In this document: piece after piece, positions 8,750 to 15,481 of the stretch
Layout: the number at the start of each line of letters is the position of its first letter
Numbering within the stretch: position 1 is the stretch's first letter
Origin: Chitinophaga parva
Lineage (GTDB): Bacteria; Bacteroidota; Bacteroidia; Chitinophagales; Chitinophagaceae
Length of the DNA: 64,000 nt
Assembly (NCBI RefSeq): GCF_003071345.1
Contig: NZ_QCYK01000003.1
Coordinates: forward strand, 434,001-498,000
Direction of reading: 5' to 3'
Position numbers and translations under genes: made by a program
Notes under the pieces: generated by a model
Database searches by the model: none
What the model saw: only the letters and a program-made list of their open reading frames with translations
Told to the model about the DNA's origin: nothing

Positions 8750-9847
8750 ATGAGTGCGCAGTATAACCAGTGGAGAGCCATGATAGCGGTGATGAAGGCC
8801 AGTCTCCGGGCCATGTTCCGCAGCCCTTCCGCTGTAGTGTTTACCTTGGGGTTCCCGTTGGTATTTATTTTAGTGTTTGGCTTCATCGGCACAGGCAGGG
8901 AGACCGTTACTATTGGGTTTAGCCAGGGAACGGATACTACCAGCATTATGTATAAAGCGCTCTGTGGCAACCCGGCCCTGCGCCTTACTAAAGACAAAAC
9001 ACCCGAAGAAATGGAGGCAGATATGCGCAAAGGCCGCATTACCGCCATTCTCGACATCACCACCATTGCGCCGCCGCCCCAGCCCAAATACAAGGTAACG
9101 GTGCGCACTTCCACCTCCGGTGCCAATAAGATCGATTACCTCTGGTCGGTGATCAATACCACCACCAGCCGCATAGACGACCGTTTTAACCCGCGCAGTT
9201 CCGTAGCGGAGCTGCATACAGACAACGTGCCGGGCCGCGCTTATACCATGATCGATTTCATCCTGCCTGGTATGCTGGCATTTTCCCTGCTCAGCGCCGC
9301 GGTGTTTGGAACGGCTTTTCTGTTCTTTTCCCTGCGCCAGACCCTGGTACTGAAACGCTTTTTTGCCACGCCTATCCGCCGCGGCTACATCATCGTGGGC
9401 GAGGGGCTGAGCCGCATGCTCTTCCAGCTCATCGGCTCCATCGTGATCATCGGCCTGGGCCACTTTGCATTCGGGTTTACACTGGTGCATGGCTGGGTCA
9501 CTTTCCTGGAAATGCTGGTGCTCTGTGTATTTGGGCTGGTGATCTTCATGGGCTTTGGCTTTGTGATCAGCAGCATGGCCAAAAGTGAGAGTACCATTCC
9601 GCCCCTGGCTAATATTATTACCATGCCCCAGTTCCTGCTGGCCGGCATTTTTGTAAATGTAGACGCATTCCCGGCCTGGTTGCAGCCCGTGTGCCGCGCC
9701 CTGCCGCTTACCTACCTGGTAGATGCGCTGCGCAAAGTGGCTTTCGAGGGCCAGCACCTTTGGAACGTAGGCTTGGAAATAGGCGTGCTTACCGTGTGGG
9801 GCATCGTGGTGTATGCAGCGGCCGTGAAGGTCTTCAAGTGGGAGTAG
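8750..9847 (+). CDS. ABC-2 type transporter permease
   Basis: A 365-residue inner-membrane protein. One N-terminal membrane segment (residues 28-46) is followed by an extracytoplasmic domain of about 120 residues. Five or more hydrophobic segments follow in the C-terminal half, including FILPGMLAFSLLSAAVFG and the terminal MPQFLLAGIFVNVDAFPAWLQPV, the LPLTYLVDALR signature region of ABC-2 permeases. It would form the channel of an exporter for a drug, lipid or peptide. No ATP-binding subunit is adjacent, so its ATPase must be encoded elsewhere. It is probably transcribed alone and ends at a strong terminator. Confidence 0.85.
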   Translation: MSAQYNQWRAMIAVMKASLRAMFRSPSAVVFTLGFPLVFILVFGFIGTGRETVTIGFSQGTDTTSIMYKALCGNPALRLTKDKTPEEMEADMRKGRITAILDITTIAPPPQPKYKVTVRTSTSGANKIDYLWSVINTTTSRIDDRFNPRSSVAELHTDNVPGRAYTMIDFILPGMLAFSLLSAAVFGTAFLFFSLRQTLVLKRFFATPIRRGYIIVGEGLSRMLFQLIGSIVIIGLGHFAFGFTLVHGWVTFLEMLVLCVFGLVIFMGFGFVISSMAKSESTIPPLANIITMPQFLLAGIFVNVDAFPAWLQPVCRALPLTYLVDALRKVAFEGQHLWNVGLEIGVLTVWGIVVYAAAVKVFKWE

Positions 9848-9868
9848 TCCTGCCTGCAACAGCTTACT

Positions 9869-9899
9869 GGCCGCGGTTTCGCGGCCTTTTCTCTTTTTC
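9869..9899 (+). terminator. Intrinsic terminator of the ABC permease gene
   Basis: Perfect 7-bp GC stem GGCCGCG (9869-9875) / CGCGGCC (9880-9886), loop GTTT, then TTTTCTCTTTTT. Confidence 0.88.
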
Positions 9900-9916
9900 T
9901 GAAACCTATTCTTTGT

Positions 9917-10504
9917 ATGCGTTTTTTCAAGTTATTCCTGATCAGCGTTTTCGGCCTGGCCGTGGTGATCTTTCTCTTGTCCCTGCTGCTGCCGCCCAAT
10001 GCGGTAGTGGAGCGTATCGGCGTCATTGAATCGCCCAAAGACACGGTGGCCGCCCACCTCACAGACCTGCGCCGCTGGAAAAGCTGGTATCCCATGTTCC
10101 GGCAGGATACCCTGTTCCAGTTGCAGATCTCCGAGCCTGCCAGTGGTGTAGGCGCCTGGGCCCACTGGACCAGCAAAACAGATGTTACCGATACCGGCCG
10201 CCTCACCATCACCGGCATTGACGACCGTGGCATGCATTACCACCTGGCCACCCGTGGCGGGCAGCATGCGGATGGCGGCTTTGAAATAAAGAGCACCCCG
10301 GATGGGAACGGCACCGCGCTGCACTGGTACGTGACCTCCCACCTGGGCTACCTGCCCTGGTGGAAGTTCTTTGGCTTCGTGGCAGACCGTGTGCTGGGCC
10401 CGCAAATGGAAACGGCCCTGAATGCCCTGCGTGCTGATTGTGAGCACAGCATCGTGCCCAAACAGGTGCAGCCGGCAGATAGCGCGGCTGCACCGCAGCC
10501 CTGA
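9917..10504 (+). CDS. Membrane-anchored SRPBCC-family protein
   Basis: A 195-residue protein with one N-terminal membrane anchor (residues 5-27), then a START/Bet v1-like lipid-binding domain. The pattern is VERIGVIESPKDTVAAHLTDLRRW at the start, HYHLATRGG in mid-domain, and a long C-terminal helix ending in METALNALRADCE. It resembles polyketide cyclase/SRPBCC proteins that bind hydrophobic ligands. No catalytic residues can be named and the ligand is unknown. It follows a terminator, so it has its own promoter, and precedes the DUF2911 gene by 119 bp. Confidence 0.75.
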   Translation: MRFFKLFLISVFGLAVVIFLLSLLLPPNAVVERIGVIESPKDTVAAHLTDLRRWKSWYPMFRQDTLFQLQISEPASGVGAWAHWTSKTDVTDTGRLTITGIDDRGMHYHLATRGGQHADGGFEIKSTPDGNGTALHWYVTSHLGYLPWWKFFGFVADRVLGPQMETALNALRADCEHSIVPKQVQPADSAAAPQP

Positions 10505-10623
10505 GTAAAGCCGGGAGTTAAAAAGGATGGCCGGCAAAAATCATTGTTACCCGGAAGCGCCAGATGCAAAGGGTTTTCGTAATTTAAGGGCGCATTTAGC
10601 AATGCTTCACTCAAAACATATTT

Positions 10624-11130
10624 ATGAAAACACTGCGTTTCTTACTCGTCATGCTGGCTGTAGCAACTACCAGCACCGTGTTTGCACAGGACAAGAAGCC
10701 CCGTGCCAGCGCGCATTCCACCGTTGAAGGCGCTAACATCAAGGTTACCTACGGTCAGCCCAAGAAAAAAGGCCGCGACATTTTTGGTGGCCTGGTTCCT
10801 TACGGCCAGGTATGGCGCACCGGTGCAGATGAAGCGACCGAGATCACCTTTACAAAGGATGCCACCTTTGGCGGCAAACCCGTAAAGGCCGGTACCTACA
10901 CCCTGTTCACCATCCCCACCGCCACCGAATGGACCTTCATCCTGAACGGTAAGCTGGGCCAATGGGGTGCTTACGATTACGAAAAGAACAAGTCACAGGA
11001 CGTATTGTCCGTGAAAGTGCCTTCTTCCAAGGAATCCAAAGTCACAGAAGAATTTACCATCACCCTGCCCCCGGGCAAGCTGGTGCTGGATTGGGACAAA
11101 ACACATGTTGAAGTACCCGTGAAGTTTTAA
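10624..11130 (+). CDS. DUF2911 domain-containing exported protein
   Basis: A 168-residue protein with a cleavable signal peptide (cut after VFAQ, about residue 22). The mature part fits the DUF2911 family: VEGANIKVTYGQPKKKGRDIFGGLVPYG, then the conserved VWRTGADEATEITF and KAGTYTLFTIPT motifs. The family is frequent in Bacteroidota, predicted to be a periplasmic beta-sandwich, and has no established function. It ends at a strong terminator 20 bp after the stop. Confidence 0.85.
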   Translation: MKTLRFLLVMLAVATTSTVFAQDKKPRASAHSTVEGANIKVTYGQPKKKGRDIFGGLVPYGQVWRTGADEATEITFTKDATFGGKPVKAGTYTLFTIPTATEWTFILNGKLGQWGAYDYEKNKSQDVLSVKVPSSKESKVTEEFTITLPPGKLVLDWDKTHVEVPVKF

Positions 11131-11150
11131 AGTGAATTTTTTTTAAAGGA

Positions 11151-11180
11151 AGACCGCCTGTTTGGGCGGTCTTTTTTTTT
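11151..11180 (+). terminator. Intrinsic terminator of the DUF2911 gene
   Basis: Perfect 8-bp stem AGACCGCC (11151-11158) / GGCGGTCT (11165-11172) followed by eight T. Heptamer element E3 begins three bases later. Confidence 0.92.
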
Positions 11181-11183
11181 ATC

Positions 11184-11366
11184 CCAGGTCTTAGGTCCCA
11201 GGTCTTAAGTCCTAAGTCTGTAATGCGCTTGGGAGATCTGCGTGTATGCTATAAACAGAACAATTAAAACTTTGAGAGCCTGGTACCTGGGACTTAAGAC
11301 CCAGGACCTAATTTCAGTACCTAGGACCTAAGACTTAAGACCTAGGACCTGGTTTCAGTACCCAGG
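11184..11366. repeat. Heptamer inverted-array element E3 (YYARGTC family)
   Basis: The left arm is five in-register 7-mers CCAGGTC, TTAGGTC, CCAGGTC, TTAAGTC, CTAAGTC (11184-11218). A 66-bp core follows (11219-11284). The right arm (11285-11366) is about ten 7-mers of the reverse-complement type, such as ACCTGGG, ACTTAAG, ACCCAGG and ACCTAGG, interrupted twice by TTCAGT. Left 11193-11213 matches the reverse complement of the start of the right arm at 19 of 21 positions, so it can fold as a long hairpin. The sequence is unrelated to E1/E2 but has the same plan, and lies between a terminator and the 3' end of the histidine kinase gene. Confidence 0.9.
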
Positions 11367-11375
11367 GCCTGATTT

Positions 11376-12650
11376 CTACGACAAAAACTGCACTTCAAAA
11401 CAATGCAAGCCTTCCGCATAGTGATACCCGAATTTCCATCCCTGAGCTTCGCAGATCCTCGCTACGATGGCCAGTCCCAGGCCGTTGCTGTCCTGCGCAT
11501 AGGCGTGATATTTTTTGAAGCGTTCAAACTGGTGGGATACCGGTAAGGCCGGCAGGTCGCTCGTGTTTTGTACTGCGAAGTGGTGGGCGTCCAGGGTAAT
11601 GATGATCTCCCCGTTTGCCTGGTTGTATTTGATGGCATTGCCCAGCAGGTTGCTCACCAGTGTATCCGCCAGCACCGGGTGCAGGGGCAGGGCGCGCGGG
11701 GATTGTATGTCCAGCCGCACCGCAATTTGTCTTTCCTGCAGTTGCAGGTCAAACAGCTGAAGGTATTTTCTGATCACCGCTTCCAGGGAAATGGTGTTCT
11801 CCGTGGCGTATTGATGGTTCTCGATCTTGGCGAGGAACAGGAGGTTATGGGTGAGGCGCGACAGCCGCTGCAAGGCATCGCTGGTTTGCAGTACGGCCTG
11901 GCCCTGGCCCTGGGTGAGGGAAGGGTCCTGCATGAAAAGCTCCAGTTGCTGCTGTGCAATAGCGAGCGGCGTTTGCATTTCGTGGGCGGCATCTTCCGTG
12001 AGGGATTTCATGGCCTGGTAGTCGCGGTGGATGCGGGCCGTCATCTGGCTCAGCGCATTGTTCAGGCGACGGAATTCCTGGGTGTTGCTGGGTGCCAGGG
12101 TAAGTTGGCCCAGCTGCTCCAGTTGCAGCTGCTGCATGCTTTCCAGCGTACGGTAAAAAGGGCTCCACATGCGCCGGCTCAGGGCCCAGTTCAGCAGCAG
12201 GATGCAGCCCAGTAAGGCCATGAAAATAAAGGCCATGGCCATGCCGATGTTGCTGAACCAGTCTTCCTTTTCCAGCAAAGACCGGCGCATCGTCAGCACA
12301 TAATCCTTACCCTGCACCGTTACCAGTTCTTTACGTTCGCGGAAGGGCACGTCTTCATCATCCACTTCCTGGAAAAGCATCACGTCGTGCGTTTTTCCAA
12401 AATGCTGATGATGATCTGCCGGGCCTGCGGGCGCTATATCAAAGGGCTGGGTGTGTATGTTCAGTACCGCGGGGTCCAGGTCCGGCGAGGCCAGGTACCG
12501 GCGCCAGTAGCGGCTGTCGTTTTCCAGCTCTTCATCGGTTTCATGTTCCAGTTGGTTATTGAGTTGCTTGTACAGCACAAAACCGGCACCGGCCATGAGG
12601 GGAGCCAGCAGCAGGGAAAAATAAAGCGTGGTTTTGGTAAGCAGGCGCAT
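11376..12650 (-). CDS. Two-component sensor histidine kinase
   Basis: A 424-residue membrane kinase. Two membrane segments (about residues 8-26 and 133-155) flank a periplasmic sensor of about 105 residues rich in His and acidic residues. The HisKA helix is DAAHEMQTPLAIAQQQ with the phosphoacceptor His near residue 223. The C-terminal HATPase has an N-box (LLGNAIKYNQANG) and a short G-box (NGLGLAIVARICEAQG). The gene starts 9 bp after the stop of the OmpR-type regulator, so regulator and kinase form one operon and a cognate pair. The His-rich sensor could bind metal, but this is only a suggestion. Confidence 0.9.
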   Translation of the reverse strand: MRLLTKTTLYFSLLLAPLMAGAGFVLYKQLNNQLEHETDEELENDSRYWRRYLASPDLDPAVLNIHTQPFDIAPAGPADHHQHFGKTHDVMLFQEVDDEDVPFRERKELVTVQGKDYVLTMRRSLLEKEDWFSNIGMAMAFIFMALLGCILLLNWALSRRMWSPFYRTLESMQQLQLEQLGQLTLAPSNTQEFRRLNNALSQMTARIHRDYQAMKSLTEDAAHEMQTPLAIAQQQLELFMQDPSLTQGQGQAVLQTSDALQRLSRLTHNLLFLAKIENHQYATENTISLEAVIRKYLQLFDLQLQERQIAVRLDIQSPRALPLHPVLADTLVSNLLGNAIKYNQANGEIIITLDAHHFAVQNTSDLPALPVSHQFERFKKYHAYAQDSNGLGLAIVARICEAQGWKFGYHYAEGLHCFEVQFLS

Positions 12651-12659
12651 AGGTGGGCA

Positions 12660-13334
12660 TTAATCAGAGAAGCGGTAACCGGTGCCGTATACCGTTTGTA
12701 TATAGTCCGGGCTACCGGCGTCCAGCAGCTTGCGGCGCAGGTTTTTGATGTGGGTATAAATAAAATCGTAGGTACCGGCGTACAGGTAGTCGTCTCCCCA
12801 TACATGCCCTGCCAGGGCGGATTTGGTGACCACACGGCGTTGGTTGGCAATGAAGTACATGAGCAGCTGGTATTCCTTGCCGGTGAGGTCCAGCGGGGTC
12901 TCATTTACATAAGCTACTTGTGAAGTGGTGTTCACTTTGATCTCGTTAAAACCCACCACCGTATTGCCGTTGAATCGCTTGCGCCGCATCAGGGCGTTCA
13001 TACGGGCATTCAGTTCGGACAGGTGAAAAGGCTTGGTCAGGTAGTCGTCTGATCCCAGCTCCAGCCCCCGCAGCTTATCTTCCAGCGCATTGCGCGCAGA
13101 GATGATGATAATGCCTGCACTGGCATCCAGGGATTTCAGTTCTTCCACCAGCGCCAGGCCGTTGCCATGCGGCAGCCCTATATCTACGATCATGCAGTCG
13201 TAATCAAATTCCGCTATCTTGTCCCGCCCTTCCGGGAAGTCATGTGCTGCGGTGACAACGTGCCCCTGCTGCTCCAGGTATTGTTGCATACTGGTGCTGA
13301 GGGCCGGTTCGTCTTCGATGATCAATACTTTCAT
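12660..13334 (-). CDS. OmpR/PhoB-family response regulator
   Basis: A 224-residue regulator. The N-terminal receiver has acidic residues IIEDEP, the phosphoacceptor Asp in CMIVDIGLPHGNG (about residue 51), Ser in IIISARNA and Lys in YLTKPFHLSEL. The C-terminal winged helix carries LDLTGKEYQLLMYFIANQRRVVTK and YIQTVYGTGYRF. It is the first gene of an operon with the downstream histidine kinase and probably activates promoters in response to it. Target genes are not evident here. Confidence 0.95.
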   Translation of the reverse strand: MKVLIIEDEPALSTSMQQYLEQQGHVVTAAHDFPEGRDKIAEFDYDCMIVDIGLPHGNGLALVEELKSLDASAGIIIISARNALEDKLRGLELGSDDYLTKPFHLSELNARMNALMRRKRFNGNTVVGFNEIKVNTTSQVAYVNETPLDLTGKEYQLLMYFIANQRRVVTKSALAGHVWGDDYLYAGTYDFIYTHIKNLRRKLLDAGSPDYIQTVYGTGYRFSD

Positions 13335-13408
13335 AATTTTACCGGTTCTATCAAAGATAAACCTTTAAAAGCACGAAAGTGAAGCCCTATTCTGTAGCGG
13401 GCCTGAAG

Positions 13409-13621
13409 CTAGGAGCGGCGGCGGTCAGACAGTACCAGCACTACGCCCACAATGGCTACAATGCCGCCGGCGTAAGTGGGCCAGCCTATCCATTTGTTTT
13501 CCTTTTTGTTTATTTCCACGGGGCCCAGGTCTACTACCTTCTTTTCCGTTTGTACAGAGAAACCGCGGATCACGATCATGGCTATACCCGCGATGATGAG
13601 AACAATACCCAATGTCTTCAT
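13409..13621 (-). CDS. Small two-helix membrane protein, unknown function
   Basis: Read from ATG 13621, this is a 70-residue protein with two membrane helices (about residues 3-20 and 48-65) joined by a charged loop (SVQTEKKVVDLGPVEINKKENK) and a basic C-terminus (DRRRS). A longer in-frame reading to 13816 has no ATG and no conserved look, so I reject it. Similar small membrane proteins are common in Bacteroidota. It lies 74 bp after the two-component operon start, on the same strand. Confidence 0.6.
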   Translation of the reverse strand: MKTLGIVLIIAGIAMIVIRGFSVQTEKKVVDLGPVEINKKENKWIGWPTYAGGIVAIVGVVLVLSDRRRS

Positions 13622-13783
13622 GTTATATAGATTTAGCAATATGCAGGCAATCGCTGCGCCAGTTTTCAGCCTGGGCTGCACCCCGGGGTGGGAAATAATT
13701 CCACAAGCTAAGCCTGGAAAGTGTGGAATTACCTGCAAAAAGCCCTTTTCCGGTATAGATGGTTTTTTGGCACAGATTTGTAG

Positions 13784-13799
13784 TGGTTTAATTAAACCA
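13784..13799. promoter_or_regulatory. 16-bp perfect palindrome in a divergent intergenic region
   Basis: TGGTTTAATTAAACCA is a perfect 16-bp dyad located just after a TTTG (13777-13780), between the small membrane gene (-) and the small gene at 13840 (+). This is operator-like placement; no cognate regulator can be named. Confidence 0.5.
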
Positions 13800-13839
13800 T
13801 ACACAACTAAAAACAAGAACCTTTAAACGATATTTTTGT

Positions 13840-14064
13840 ATGAACAATGGCATCATCACTTTAGACTTCGATCTTAAGATCTGCTATTATTTTAACCAGC
13901 ATTCCAACATGATCCGCGCCATCGCGGTAAGTGATAACCAGGACGCCACCCTTGCTGCTTTGGAACGTTTTAAAGATGAGAACCGCGCCGGTGGCTTTGA
14001 ATGGAACGAGGCCATGGAAAACCGCTTCAAACACGTGGCCCGCCGTTATTTCAGCGAAAATTAA
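13840..14064 (+). CDS. Small hypothetical protein
   Basis: A 74-residue soluble protein, not recognised. The C-terminal half is helical and charged (LAALERFKDENRAGGFEWNEAMENRFKHVARRYF). A -7-like box TATTTTTG (13831-13838) ends one base before the ATG, so translation from this ATG would need a different promoter. The internal ATG at 13909 (MIRAIAVSDNQD) is an alternative start. The next gene begins 21 bp downstream on the same strand and the two share one terminator, so they form a bicistron. Confidence 0.55.
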   Translation: MNNGIITLDFDLKICYYFNQHSNMIRAIAVSDNQDATLAALERFKDENRAGGFEWNEAMENRFKHVARRYFSEN

Positions 14065-14085
14065 AGAACAACAAATACTTACTGC

Positions 14086-14289
14086 ATGCCTACATTTATG
14101 CACTCATCCGGGGATCACAATACTGCGGTGAACCTGGACCTGGTAAAGAACATCCGCCAGGAAACCATTGAAGGAAAAAAAACACTGGTGTTCGTATTTG
14201 ATCCTTCCTTTATCGTGGAGTGGTCCTATATCGATAATGCACATTTTGAGAATGATGTGCGGCGGCTGCAGGACAACTTTTTCATTTGA
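14086..14289 (+). CDS. Small hypothetical protein
   Basis: A 67-residue soluble protein, not recognised. Composition suggests a beta-beta-alpha unit: TAVNLDLVKNIRQ, then KKTLVFVFDPSFIVEW, then a helical FENDVRRLQDNF end. A second ATG at 14098 is an equally good start. It is the second gene of a two-gene unit with the 74-residue protein upstream and is followed 36 bp later by a strong terminator. Confidence 0.6.
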   Translation: MPTFMHSSGDHNTAVNLDLVKNIRQETIEGKKTLVFVFDPSFIVEWSYIDNAHFENDVRRLQDNFFI

Positions 14290-14325
14290 TTTTGGATTGT
14301 CTGCAAGGACTAATTTGAGATCGGG

Positions 14326-14351
14326 AAAGGCGCACTTGCAAGTGCGCCTTT
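14326..14351. terminator. Bidirectional terminator between convergent genes
   Basis: Perfect 12-bp complementary arms AAAGGCGCACTT / AAGTGCGCCTTT separated by GC. A-rich and T-rich ends serve both the small-gene pair (+) and the Gfo/Idh gene (-). Confidence 0.85.
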
Positions 14352-14359
14352 CTTTATGC

Positions 14360-15481
14360 TTATACTTTTTCCTGTTGCCCGCTGTCCAGGCTGCGGTAGA
14401 TGGCTTCAATCACCTTCATATCCTTCCTGCCTTCTTCGCCGGGTACAATGGAAGGCGTGCTGGTACGCACGGCCGTGGCAAATGCATCCATCTGCGCGGC
14501 CTGTTGCGTAATATGGGGAAAAGGCATCGGGCCCTGGGATGTTTTGCCGGCCAGGCCTCCATAGCCATACGCCGGTGATATTTCAAACCATCCTTTCGGT
14601 GCGTCCGCGTGCAGGATGCTGGCGTTTTCATTATAGCTCGTTTTGCAATTGGCGATGCATCCACCGGGGAATGCCATCTGCCAGTACACCGTTTCTTCTA
14701 CTTCGGTAAAAAATTCCGGCCGGGTCTTTTCCTGGCGGGCCTTTACCCATAGCGGCTCTTCGCCGGTTACGTAGCGGGCACCCTGTACCACGTACACGCC
14801 CATGTCCATCAGCGGCCCACCACCGGCCAGTTTCTTTTTCAGGCGCCAGGCAGAATTGTCCGTGCCGCCATACACAAAACCATTGCTGGAGTGAATTGCT
14901 GTTACCGGGCCATAGACTTTCTGTTGGCCCAGCCGCATCATTTCTTTATTGAAGGGCTCAAAGTGCAGGCGGTAGCCAATGGAAAGCAGCCGGTTGGCCT
15001 GTTTGCAGGCGCTGATCATTTCATCACATTCCGCTACGCTCAGCGCCATGGGCTTTTCACAGATCACGTGTTTGCCTGCCTTTGCCGCGCGGATGGTGTA
15101 TTCTTTATGCAGGAACACCGGCAGCACCACGTATACAATATCAATATCGGGATTGTCTGCAATGCTGTCAAAATCCTGGTAGTTGTAGATATTCTTCTGC
15201 GGGATGTTGTATTTGTCCGCCCAGATCTTTTCCTTGGCCGGCGTCCCGGTTACAATACCGGCCAGGTAACAGTTTTTAGTTTCCTGCAGGGCTGGCGCCA
15301 GCTGGCCGCCGGCGTAGCTGCCCAGGCCTACCAGGGCAATGCCCAGTTTTTTTTCCCGCGGGCTGCAGGCGGCCAGCAGCGGGTGGGAGAGCAGGGCGCC
15401 GCCCAGTCCGAGGGACAGGTTGCGCACAAAACGGCGACGGGAAGGTTGATAAGTCATGGCAGTGGTATTTTGGATGATCAT
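14360..15481 (-). CDS. Gfo/Idh/MocA-family oxidoreductase with Tat signal
   Basis: A 373-residue NAD(P)-dependent sugar-type oxidoreductase. Residues 15-40 form a twin-arginine export signal (SRRRFVRNLSLGLGGALL), then the Rossmann loop ALVGLGSYAGGQ. The family motif EKPMALSVAE (catalytic-region Lys) lies near residue 143. The mature protein should be folded before export to the periplasm. The ATG at 15481 overlaps the stop of the upstream PQQ-dehydrogenase gene (ATGA), suggesting translational coupling; ATG 15457 is an alternative start closer to the Tat motif. Coupling implies a shared oxidative sugar pathway in the periplasm. Confidence 0.87.
   Translation of the reverse strand: MIIQNTTAMTYQPSRRRFVRNLSLGLGGALLSHPLLAACSPREKKLGIALVGLGSYAGGQLAPALQETKNCYLAGIVTGTPAKEKIWADKYNIPQKNIYNYQDFDSIADNPDIDIVYVVLPVFLHKEYTIRAAKAGKHVICEKPMALSVAECDEMISACKQANRLLSIGYRLHFEPFNKEMMRLGQQKVYGPVTAIHSSNGFVYGGTDNSAWRLKKKLAGGGPLMDMGVYVVQGARYVTGEEPLWVKARQEKTRPEFFTEVEETVYWQMAFPGGCIANCKTSYNENASILHADAPKGWFEISPAYGYGGLAGKTSQGPMPFPHITQQAAQMDAFATAVRTSTPSIVPGEEGRKDMKVIEAIYRSLDSGQQEKV

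Noticed and set aside
13622-13816. Upstream extension of the 70-residue membrane protein
   Set aside because: Would need a non-ATG start and adds 65 residues without hydrophobic or conserved pattern, across a divergent promoter region.
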